Assembly (NCBI GenBank): GCA_905116865.2
Contig: CAJHNH020000228.1
Span: 226,001 to 290,000, forward strand
Direction of reading: 5' to 3'
Length of the DNA: 64,000 nt
DNA from: Candidula unifasciata
Lineage: Eukaryota; Mollusca; Gastropoda; Stylommatophora; Geomitridae
Positions within the stretch are counted from its first letter, which is position 1, and the number at the start of each line of letters is the position of its first letter. A program made the position numbers and the translations under genes. The notes beneath the pieces are model-generated. The model was not told where the DNA came from and did no database searches. It saw nothing but the letters and a program-made list of their open reading frames with translations. This document shows positions 1 to 12,500 of this stretch, piece by piece.

Positions 1-195
1 GCTGTGTGTTGATTGATGTACTGTCATAAGAGCTGTGTGTTGATAGAGGTACTGTCATAAGAGCTGTGTGTTGATAAAGGTAAGGTCATAAAAGCTGTGC
101 GTTGATAGAGGTACTGTCATAAGAGCTGTGTGTTGATAGATGTACAGCCATAAGAGCTGTGTGCTGATAGATGTACTGTCATAAAAACTGTGTGT
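1..195. repeat. 31-bp minisatellite, intron 12, left edge
   Basis: About six units of 31 bases built on GCTGTGTGTTGATAGATGTA and CTGTCATAAGA. It runs off the left edge, so the true length is unknown. Bases 196-517 between it and exon 12 hold nothing I recognise. Confidence 0.93.
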
Positions 196-517
196 CAGCC
201 ATTGTTTGTAGTGCAGTAAATAGCTTAACGACAGGTACTAAGAACAGCTATTATATTTTTATTCTTTGAGGCATTATTGGCAGTTTTCTTTATTATCCAG
301 GACTTAGTCTAGGATGAATATAGCTCAGACATTAGTCCAGTTTCTCAGACATTTACTACTCAAGTGTATATCCAGTAGGGTTGGCAACAATAATCCATTT
401 ACAGTAATAATCAATGTTTGGCATGTATCAATCTCTCTTCAGTAACAGTCGATCACCTTCTGAAATGTGGCAACCCATCTACAGTAGCTACATCTACAAC
501 TGTATCCAGCAGCTTAC

Positions 518-589
518 CTGAGTGACGATGATGCTGCAATGTGCTCCCTGTCCACAGTTGATCATCTGATCTAAGATAAACTGGGGCAC
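518..589 (-). CDS. DHX9: DHX9 exon 12 (helicase motif Ia approach)
   Basis: 24 codons, [20 protein letters not shown] then IVTQ, directly continuing GKTTQ. Human DHX9 reads VPQFILDDFIQND..CNIVVTQ at this place. Acceptor GTCTTTGACAG, donor CACTCAG|GTAAGC, phase 0. The next exon (expected PRRISA) is not found in positions 1-517. Confidence 0.96.
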
Positions 590-3500
590 CTGTCAAAGAC
601 CAGAGACACAGCAATAATGACAGGTTTGTCAATGTGTTTAGGTCAGCTAGTCAATAACTCATCAATCTATATTATTATAGTGCACTGCAACAACTGCTGT
701 TGTAGAACACATGGAATGCAATCTGGCAGTCTTCTGCCACATCCTTACATGATAAACTGTGTTTCAAAGGTATTCTCTCTGGATTTTATGTGCACTTGTT
801 TGTAGATAACATTCTAATGTCTAGATAGAATGCCTTCTAACAGAGTTCATGACCTCACATCCCTGTGTGGTATTATCTTTAGAAAATGTGATCTCACACA
901 CCCGTGTGGTTATATATCTAGAGAATGTGATCTCACAAACCCGTGTGGTTATATATCTAGAGAATATGATCTCTTAAACACCAGTTTGGTTATATATCTA
1001 GAGAATATGATCTCACACACCCGTGTGGTTATATTGTTGGATGTATTCTTAGGGGTAACACATCCAACCAAGTGTCCAGGGTGTATGACTTGCTTCAGTC
1101 ACATACGAGAGCTATCTCAGACGACAACTCGGCTATAAGATTCCAACAGGAGAACAAGGAGAGGCCAAAAACAACAGGAACACCCCTATATACTAGGCAC
1201 ACATGATAACTAACATGTCCCATCGTAACCATTAACATTGTCTACGAGTACCGTAACATAATACACTACACCAAGTATAAGCTTGTAGTGCGATTAGTCT
1301 ATTTTGGATAAACACATTGCGAAGACGATAAATGGTGATTGATGGCACACGGTCAAGTCACATGGACAAACACTCCAGCAAACTATGTCCCAGGTGCCTG
1401 CTACACGTGACCTGAGCGCGCAGATACACCTATGTGATGTGCAGAGACAATCCTTTGACTGCTCTGCCTGTAAAAGACTCTGCCCCCGAGGACTCAACGG
1501 AGATGCACCATGTGATGAAAAGAATCCAGTCCTACCATCTGCTACCCCAGCCACTCACTGAAACATACCGTTAATCAGCCTCCGATACCTCCCCATCATA
1601 ATTTCACACTGGTGAACACAAAGTTCCCCAGCACTTTCTGTGCACTGAAGGAATCCCAAGTGCCGATCCTGCACATACGGCCGACACAAGTCCATTTCAG
1701 AAATTACAATGACAAAATTTCCGAGTCCTACTAATGATTCCACCACATCCACCCTGACAGTTCACACGAGCTAAACAGAATTAAATCCCAAAACCAAATT
1801 GTTAAAACTGTCACAACACAGTCCATCCGTCCACCGGACTGTCACAACACAGTCCATCCATCCACCGGACTGTCACAACACAGTCCATCCGTCCACTGAA
1901 ATGTCACAACACAGTCCATCCGTCCACCGGACTGTCACAACACAGTCTATCTGTCCACCGGACTGTCACAACACAGTCTATCTGTCCACCGGACTGTCAC
2001 AACACAGTCCATCCGTCCACCGGACTGTCACAACACAGTCCATCCATCCACCGGACTGTCACAACACAGTCCATCCGTCCACCGGACTGTTACAACACAG
2101 TCCATCCGTCCACCGGACTGTCACTACAGTCCATCCGTCCACCGGACTGTCACAACACAGTCCATCCGTCCACCGGACTGTCACAACACAGTCCATCCGT
2201 CCACCGGACTGTCACAACACAGTCCATCCGTCCACCCGACTGTCACAACACAGTCCATCCGTCCAACCGACTGTCACAACACAGTCCATCCGTCTACCGG
2301 ACTGTCAAAACACAGTCTATCCGTCCACCGGACTGGAACAACTTATGTCCACACACTTAGATTGACTGAAACTGACTGATTCACTTAAATTACCATTGGT
2401 CCACTCACCTGTCTGCACCTGTACAGTCTCACATAGACCTGTCTTTCTACACCTGTAAAATCTTGCACAGACACTCTCATCTACACCTGTGAAATCTTGC
2501 ACAGACCCCCCTGTCTACACCTGTCTAGTCCCACACAGACCTACTTGTCTACACCTGTATAGTCCCACACTCACCTGTCTACACCTGTACAGTCCCACAC
2601 TCACTTGTCTACACCTGTACATTCCCAGACTCAAATGTCTACACCTGTATAGTCCCAGACTCACCTGTCTACACCTGTATAGTCCCAGACCCCCTGTCTA
2701 CACCTGTCTAGTCCCACACAGACCTACATGTCTACACCTGTCTAGTCCCACACAGACCTACTTGTCTACACCTGTATAGTTCCACACTCACCTGTCTACA
2801 CTTGTATAGTGTCACACAGACCTACTTGTGTACACCTATATAGTTCCACACTCACCTGTCTACATCTTACAGTCCCAGAAAAGACCCACCTGCCTACACC
2901 CGTACAGTAAAACACCTGTCTACAGCCCCAGTTACCTGTGTTGTTTTACCACAGCCAGTTTCACCTCGGATCAGAGTGACGGGATTGTCCTGGATCTGCT
3001 GAAGAATGTACTCACACGAGCCATGGACTGGCAGCTGTGCTCGCTTCTCTATCATCTGGAAACAGAAGATCAGGCTAAAATACTGGACTCAGGTGTGCAG
3101 AAACAACAATGCTACAACTCAAGGGGTTTGGGAAAACCTCTTCAGAAAGGTCCTTGCTCTGGACTCAGGTGTGCAGAAACACCTCATGGGGTTGAAGAAA
3201 ACCTCTTCAGAAAGGTCCTAGCTCTGGACTCACACAGAGAAGAGAACAGGATGCAGAGGATATGAAACACGTGAAGGGGAGAAATCGATGGAGGAGAGTT
3301 CAAACATATGGAGAAGAGAAACTAATGTAGAAGACATCAAATGCATGGAAAAAAGAAAAAGGTAAAGTAGAAATAAAATATCCGTCCTCGTCAATATTTC
3401 TATGTTTATAAATTCATCATGTTTTTTCTTGACATTTCTGTTTGCTGTTCACCTGACAAAGTCAAAATTCATCCTTCCTCTGACACTGGCGGCCAGTCAT

Positions 3501-6500
3501 CATAACTGCCAATTACTGCCTTCATACACCACTTGTGGTGTAGACAGGGGGCATTTTGAGCCTGAGGATTGAAGGCGGCATGGCTAGTGCTGTCGCCACG
3601 ACTGTGCAGGTGAGGATTTTATTTTGGCAAGTCACCAGACGGGGAAAAAAAAAAAGAAACTGATTCAACAGTTATAAATGCAGACAATAGGGATTTGCTG
3701 CCTTGTGGGCAAAAATGCAGGTTTTCATCGATAAATGGCACGCAAACATTGATATAGTTAACCAGAATATTAATTTATTTGATGACAATGTGTTTGGAGA
3801 CCTTTGGGACACTTTTTTTTTTTTTAAACCAGAATGAAACCAAGAATATGAAATCACTTCTTTCAACAAATGAGTGCTGGTGAACTGTCCAGAAATACTG
3901 ATGAATCATCGAGACATCACTGACCAGAAGTGACATTACCTAATATTATATAAAAGAAGGAGACTGACTGCAATTCCAAACAATAGCCATGGTTTGTCAT
4001 CCAGAAGGTAAATTTCTTGTTGAAATGTTGTGTATTTGTGTTGTCACCAGGACGAGTACATCTCTGTCACAGAGGTTAACATGTATTTGTGTTGTCACCA
4101 GGACGAGTACATCTCTGTCACAGTGGTTAAAGATGTAATAAACATGTATTTGTGTTGTCACCAGGACAAGTACATCTATGTCACAGCGGTTAACATGTAT
4201 TTGTGTTGTCACCAGGACAAGTACATCTATGTCACAGTGGTTAACATGTATTTGTGTTGTCATCAGGACGAGTACATCTCTGTCACAGTGGTTAAAGATA
4301 TAATAAACATGTATTTGTGTTGTCACCAGGACGAGTACATCTGTCAGTGGTTAAAGATGTAATAAACATGTATTTGTGTTCTCACCAGGACGAGTACATC
4401 TCTGTCAGTGGTTAAAGATGTAATAAACATGTATTTGTGTTGTCACCAGGACAAGTACATCTCTGTCAGTGGTTAAAGATGTAATAAACATGTATTTGTG
4501 TTGTCACCAAGACGATTACATCTCTGTCACAGTGGTTAAAGATGTAATAAACATGTATTTGTGATGTCACCAGGACAAGTACATCTATGTCACAGCGGTT
4601 AACATGTATTTGTGTTGTCACCAGGACAAGTACATCTATGTCACAGTGGCTAACATGTATTTGTGTTGTCACCAGGACAAGTACATCTATGTCACAGTGG
4701 TTAACATGTATTTGTGTTGTCATCAGGACGAGTACATCTCTGTCACAGTGGTTAAAGATATAATAAACATGTATTTGTGTTGTCACTAGGACGAGTACAT
4801 CTGTCAGTGGTTAAAGATGTAATAAACATGTATTTGTGTTGTCACCAGGACGAGTACATCTCTGTCAGTGGTTAAAGATGTAATAAACATGTATTTGTGT
4901 TGTCACCAGGACGAGTACATCTCTGTCAGTGGTTAAAGATGTAATAAACATGTATTTGTGTTGTCACCAAGACGAGTACATCTCTGTCAGTGGTTAAAGA
5001 TGTAATAAACATGTATTTGTGTTGTCACCAGGATAAGTACATCTCTGTCAGTGGTTAAAGATGTAATTAACATGTATTTATGTTGTGACCAGGACGAGTA
5101 CATCTCTGTCACAGTGGTTAAAGATGTAATAAACATGTATTTATGTTGTCACCAGGACGAGTACATCTCTGTCAGTGGTTAAAGATGTAATAAACATGTA
5201 TTTGTGTTGTCACCAGGACGAGTACATCTCTGTCACAGTGGTTACAGATGTAATAAACATGTGTTTACAATGATCTCCAAGATCAATGTCCAGGTGAAAT
5301 TGTGTTGTTGTTAAAGAATAGATGAACACAATTGGGGACTGGGAACAGATTAAACCATTTTTGTTGGGGAAAACGTCTTTGATATTCATCTTTTTTTTTT
5401 TTTTGATATCCTTCCCTCAGGAACAGATTGAGGAATAGTGGAGTTCCACTGAATAGGGAAATGGAGGAGAAATCAAACATACACAGGGGAAAACTAAATT
5501 AAACACACACAAGGGAAAAGCTAAATCAAACACACAAGGGAAAAGCTAAATCAAACACACACAAGGGAAAAGCTAAATCAAACACACACATGAAAAGCTA
5601 AATCAAACACACACAAGGGAAAAGCTAAATCAAACACACAGGGAAAAGCTAAATCAAACACACTCAAGGGAAAAGCTAAATCAAACACGAAGGGAGACGG
5701 AGGAGATATCAGAAGCACGGAGTGCCTGGTATATGTGGGATGATGGCTACACTATGCTGGGGCATACAAGGCAGAAGATGGTGACAGCCACCAGTTGATA
5801 TCTGAGCAAACATTAGTGAGGTTTTATGTGAGGTGTAGCATGCAAGACATGTCAGGAAACTTTTGTGAGGTACAGGTGACCCTTACCCCCTGGGGCATGT
5901 ATGCCAGTTACTGCCAGGCTTTCTCCTCATTGTAACCAGTAAATGTTCAGTCTGTACCTGGGAGGTTGCAGTCAGTACTCATGACAACTGTATGTTGTAC
6001 GTGTAATGAATACATGGTTGGTCTGACAACTAAGAGGACTGGTAGAACTTCCTGGCCTCCATTAATGGGTCTATCATCTGACACAGGAGGAGCTAAGTCT
6101 ATGACAACCTACTCACACAGGATGTGCTAAGTCTATGACAACCTACTCACACAGGATGTGCTAAGTCTATGACAACCTACTCACACAGGAGGAGCTAAGT
6201 CTATGACAACCTACTCACACAGGAGGAGCTAAGTCTATGACAACCTACTCACACAGGAGGAGCTAAGTCTATGACAACCTACTCACACAGGATGTGCTAA
6301 GTCTATGACAACCTACTCACACAGGATGTGCTAAGTCTATGACAACCTACTCACACAGGATGTGCTAAGTCTATGACAACCTACTCACACAGGAGGTGCT
6401 AAGTCTATGACAACCTACTCACACAGGATGTGCTAAGTCTATGACAACCTACTCACACAGGATGTGCTAAGTCTATGACAATCTACTCACACAGGATGTG

Positions 6501-9500
6501 CTAAGTCTATGACAACCTACTCACACAGGATGTGCTAAGTCTATGACAACCTACTCACACAGGATGTGCTAAGTCTATGACAACCTACTCACACAGGATG
6601 TGCTAAGTCTATGACAACCTACTCACACAGGATGTGCTAAGTCTATGACAACCTACTCACACAGGAGGAGCTAAGTCTATGACAACCTACTCACACAGGA
6701 GGAGCTAAGTCTATGACAACCTACTCACACAGGAGGTGCTAAGTCTATGACAACCTACTCACACAGGATGTGCTAAGTCTATGACAACCTACTCACACAG
6801 GATGTGCTAAGTCTATGACAACCTACTCACACAGGATGTGCTAAGTCTATGACAACCTACTCACACAGGATGTGCTAAGTCTATGACAATCTACTCACAC
6901 AGGATGTGCTAAGTCTATGACAACCTACTCACACAGGATGTGCTAAGTCTATGACAACCTACTCACACAGGAGGAGCTAAGTCTATGACAACCTACTCAC
7001 ACAGGATGTGCTAAGTCTATGACAACCTACTCACACAGGATGTGCTAAGTCTATGACAACCTACTCACACAGGATGAGCTAAGTCTATGACAACCTACTC
7101 ACACAGGATGTGCTAAGTCTATGACAACCTACTCACACAGGATGTGCTAAGTCTATGACAACCTACTCACACAGGATGTGCTAAGTCTATGACAACCTAC
7201 TCACACAGGAGGTGCTAAGTCTATGACAACCTACTCACACAGGATGTGCTAAGTCTATGACAACCTACTCACACAGGATGTGCTAAGTCTATGACAATCT
7301 ACTCACACAGGATGTGCTAAGTCTATGACAACCTACTCACACAGGATGTGCTAAGTCTATGACAACCTACTCACACAGGATGTGCTAAGTCTATGACAAC
7401 CTACTCACACAGGATGTGCTAAGTCTATGACAACCTACTCATACAGGATGTGCTAAGTCTATGACAACCTACTCACACAGGATGTGCTAAGTCTATGACA
7501 ACCTACTCACACAGGAGGAGCTAAGTCTATGACAACCTACTCACACAGGAGGAGCTAAGTCTATGACAACCTACTCACACAGGATGTGCTAAGTCTATGA
7601 CAACCTACTCACACAGGATGTGCTAAGTCTATGACAACCTACTCACACAGGATGTGCTAAGTCTATGACAACCTACTCACACAGGATGTGCTAAGTCTAT
7701 GACAACCTACTCACACAGGATGTGCTAAGTCTATGACAATCTACTCACACAGGATGTGCTAAGTCTATGACAACCTACTCACACAGGATGTGCTAAGTCT
7801 ATGACAACCTACTCACACAGGATGTGCTAAGTCTATGACAACCTACTCACACAGGATGTGCTAAGTCTATGACAACCTACTCACCTGCATGAGGTTTTGG
7901 TCCTCCTCATACTGCCTCTGCAGAGCCATGCGCAGGTCACTGCTGATTTCTTCAAGGGAGGCCTGGGGACAGACACACAAGCATGCAACCACTGACTGAA
8001 CTCATCACTGAGCTAATAATACAAAACATTGGAGGGGGGGGGGGGGAAGAAGACACACATGGGATGAGAAACTGTAAACTCTTTCACAAAGCTAGAGTAT
8101 CCCAGATATGGACAAGTATTACCAAATTACAACATATAAGACATGCCATAACCAGCATATGAGGTATGAAGATATCCTACAAACACAGACAGGACCAATG
8201 ATCTCATAAAGGTTAGTTGAACACTGCTGACTGCTCTCATGAACCATACACACTCAAGTGAAGAATGCAGTCAGAGCAGAGACTGTCTCACATCTTCTCT
8301 CTCATGAACCACACACACACAAGTAAAGAATGCAGTCAGAGCAGAGACTGTCTCAGATCTTCTCTCTCATGAACCACACACACACAAGTGAAGAATGCAG
8401 TCAGAGCAGAGACTGTCTCACATCTTCTCTCTCATGAACCACACACACACAAGTGAAGAATGCAGTCAGAGCAGAGACTGTCTCACATCTTCTCTCTCAT
8501 GAACCACACACACACAAGTGAAGAATGCAGTCAGAGCAGAGACTGTCTCAGATCCTTTCTCTCATGAACCACACACACACAAGTGAAGAATGCAGTCAGA
8601 GTAGAGACTGTCTCACATCTTCTCTCATGAACCACACACACACAAGTGAAGAATGCAGTCAGAGCAGAGACTGTCTTAGATCTTCTCTCTCAAGAACCAC
8701 ACACACATAAGTGAAGAATGCAGTCAGAGCAGAGACTGTCTCAGATCTTCTCTCTCATGAACCACACACACACAAGTGAAGAATGCAGTCAGAGCAGAGA
8801 CTGTCTCAGATCTTCTCTCTCATGAACCACACACACACAAGTGAAGAATGCAGTCAGAGCAGAGACTGTCTCAGATCTTTTCTCTCATGAACCACACACA
8901 CACAAGTGAAGAATGCAGTCAGTCTCACATCTTCTCTCATGAACCACACACACACAAGTGAAGAATGCAGTCAGAGCAGAGACTGTCTTAGATCTTCTCT
9001 CTCAAGAACCACACACACATAAGTGAAGAATGCAGTCAGAGCAGAGTCTGTCTCAGATCTTTTCTCTCATGAACCACACACACACAAATTGAAGAATGCA
9101 GTGAGAGCAGACCTCGTGTAAACTGTCAGCTTTAGATGATGTCTGTATCCCCTCTCTCACAAACCAGACCTAAGTGAAACTGTCAGCTCAGATGATGTCT
9201 GTATCCCCTCCCTCACAAACCAGACATAAGTGAAACTGTCAGCTCAGATGATGTCTGTATCCAATCTCTCACAAACTAGGCATAAGTGCAATTGTCAGCT
9301 CAGATGATGTCTGTATCCCCTCTCTCACAAACCAGACATAAGTTAAACTGTCAGCTCAGATGATGTCTCTATCCCCTCTCTCACAAACCAGGCATAAGTT
9401 AAACTGTCAGCTTAGATGATTTCTGTATCCACTCTCTCACAAACAGACATAAGTTAAATTGTAAGCTCAGATGATGTCTGTATCCCCTCTCTCACAAACC

Positions 9501-12500
9501 AGACATAAGTTAAACTGTCAGCTCAGATTATGTCTGTATCCACTCCCTCACAAACTAGGCATAAGTGCAATTGTCAGCTCAGATGATGTCTGTATCCCAT
9601 CTCTCACAAACCAGACATAAGTTAAACTGTCAGCTCAGATAATGTCTGTATCCACTCTCTTACAAACCAGACATAAGTTAAACTGTCACCTCAGATGATG
9701 TCTGTATCCACTCTCTCACAAACCAGACATAAGTGAAATTGTCCGCTCAAATGATGTCTGCATCCACTCTCTCACAAACCAGACATAAGTTAAACTGTCA
9801 GCTCAGCTGATGTCTCTATCCCCTCTCTCACAAACCAGGCATAAGTTAAACTGTCAGCTTAGATGATTTCTGTATCCACTCTCTCACAAACAGACATAAG
9901 TTAAATTGTCAGCTCAGATGATGTCTGTATCCCCTCTCTCACAAACCAGACATAAGTTAAACTGTCACCTCAGATGATGTCTGTATCCACTCCCTCACAA
10001 ACTAGGCATAAGTGCAATTGTCAGCTCAGATGATGTCTGTATCCACTCTCTCACAAACCAGACATAAGTGAAACTGTCAGCTCAGATGTCTGTATCCACT
10101 CTCTCACAAACCAGGCATAAGTTAAACTGTCAGCTCAGATGATGTCTGTATTCACTCTCTCACAAACCAGACATAAGTGAAACTGTCAGCTCAGATGATG
10201 CCTGTATCCACTCTCTCACAAACCAAGCATCAGTTAAATTGTCAGCTTCAGATGATGTCTGTATCCCCTCTCTCACAAACCAGACATAAGTGAAACTGTC
10301 AGCTCAGATGATGTCTCTATAGACTCTCTCAAAAACCAGACATAAGTGAAACTGTCAGCTCAGATGATGTCTGTATCCTCTCTCTCACAAACCAGACATA
10401 AGTGAAATTGTCAGCTTCAGATGATGTCTGTATCCCCTCTCTCAAAAACCAGACATAAGTTAAACTGTCAGCTCAGATGTCTGTATTCACTCTCTCACAA
10501 ACCAGACATAAGTGAAACTGTCAGCTCAGATGATGTCTGTATCCCCTCTCTCACAAACCAGGCATAAGTTAAACTGTCAGCTCAGATTATGTCTGTATCC
10601 CCTCTCTCAAAAACCAGACATAAGTTAAACTGTCAGCTCAGATGATGTCTCTATCCCCTCTCTCACAAACCAGGCATAAGTTAAACTGTCAGCTTAGATG
10701 ATTTCTGTATCCACTCTCTCACAAACAGACATTAGTTAAATTGTCAGCTCAGATTATGTCTGTATCCCCTCTCTCACAAACCAGACATAAGTTAAACTGT
10801 CAGCTCAGATAATGTCTGTATCCAATCTCTCACAAACCAGACATAAGTTAAACTGTCAGCTCAGATGATGTCTGTATCCACTCTCTCACAAACCAGACAT
10901 AAGTGAAACTGCCAGCTCAGATGATGTCTGTATCCACTCTCTCACAAACCAGACATAAGTTAAACTGTCAGCTCAGATTATGTCTGTATCCACTCCCTCA
11001 CAAACTAGGCATAAGTGCAATTGTCAGCTCAGATGATGTCTGTATCCCATCTCTCACAAACCAGACATAAGTTAAACTGTCAGCTCAGATAATGTCTGTA
11101 TCCACTCTCTTACAAACCAGACATAAGTTAAACTGTCACCTCAGATGATGTCTGTATCCACTCTCTCACAAACCAGACATAAGTGAAATTGTCAGCTCAA
11201 ATGATGTCTGCATCCACTCTCTCACAAACCAGACATAAGTTAAACTGTCAGCTCAGCTGATGTCTCTATCCCCTCTCTCACAAATCAGGCATAAGTTAAA
11301 CTGTCAGCTTAGATGATTTCTGTATCCACTCCCTCACAAACTAGGCATAAGTGCAATTGTCAGCTCAGATGATGTCTGTATCCACTCTCTCACAAACCAG
11401 ACATAAGTGAAACTGTCAGCTCAGATGATGTCTCAGTCAGCTCAGATGATGTCTGTATCCCCTCTCTCACAAACCAGGCATAAGTTAAACTGTCAGCTCA
11501 GATGATGTCTGTATCCACTCTCTCACAAACCAGACATAAGTTAAACTGTCAGCTCAGATGATGTCTGTATCCACTCTCTCACAAACCAGACATAAGTTAA
11601 ACTGTCAGCTCAGATGATGTCTGTATCCACTCTCTCACAAACCAGACATAAGTTAAACTGTCAGCTCAGATGATGTCTGTATCCCCTCTCTCACAAACCA
11701 GACATAAGTTAAACTGTCAGCTCAGATGATGTCTCTATCCCCCTCTCAAACCAGACATAAGTGAGACTGTCAGCTCAGATGATGTCTGTATCCACTCTCT
11801 CACAAACCAGACATAAGTTAAACTGTCAGCTCAGATGATGTCTGTATCCCCTCTCTCACAAACCAGACATAAGTTAAACTGTCAGCTCAGATGATGTCTG
11901 TATCCACTCTCTCACAAACCAGACATAAGTGAAACTGTCAGCTCAGATGATGTCTGTATCCACTCTCTCACAAACCAGACATAAGTGAAACTGTCAGCTC
12001 AGATGATGTCTGTATCCACTCTCTCACAAACCAGACATAAGTTAAACTGTCAGCTCAGATGATGTCTGTATCCACTCTCTCTCACAAACCAGCTCATAAG
12101 TTAAACTGTCAGCTCAGATGATGTCTGTATCCACTCTCTCTCACTCTCTCAGCTCAGATGATGTCTGTCAGCTCTCTCATGATGTCTGTATCCAGATCTC
12201 TCTCACAACCAGACATAAGTTAAACTGTCAGCTCAGATGATGTCTGTATCCCCTCTCTCACAAACCAGATGTCATAAGTTAAAACTGTCAGCTCAGATGA
12301 TGTCTGTGTCTCCACTCTCTCACAAACCAGACATAAGTTAAACTGTCAGCTCAGATGATGTCTGTATCCACTCTCTCACAAACACTCTCTGTCAGCTCAA
12401 TGATGTCTGTATCCATCCACAAAAGTTAAAAACTGTCAGCTCAGATGATGTCTGCATCCACTCTCTCACAAACCAGACATAAGTTAAACTGTCAGCTCAA

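Noticed and set aside
2828..3265. Plus-strand coding region over the exon-11 area
   Set aside because: The open plus frame is the antisense shadow of DHX9 exon 11, which encodes the Walker A motif on the minus strand.
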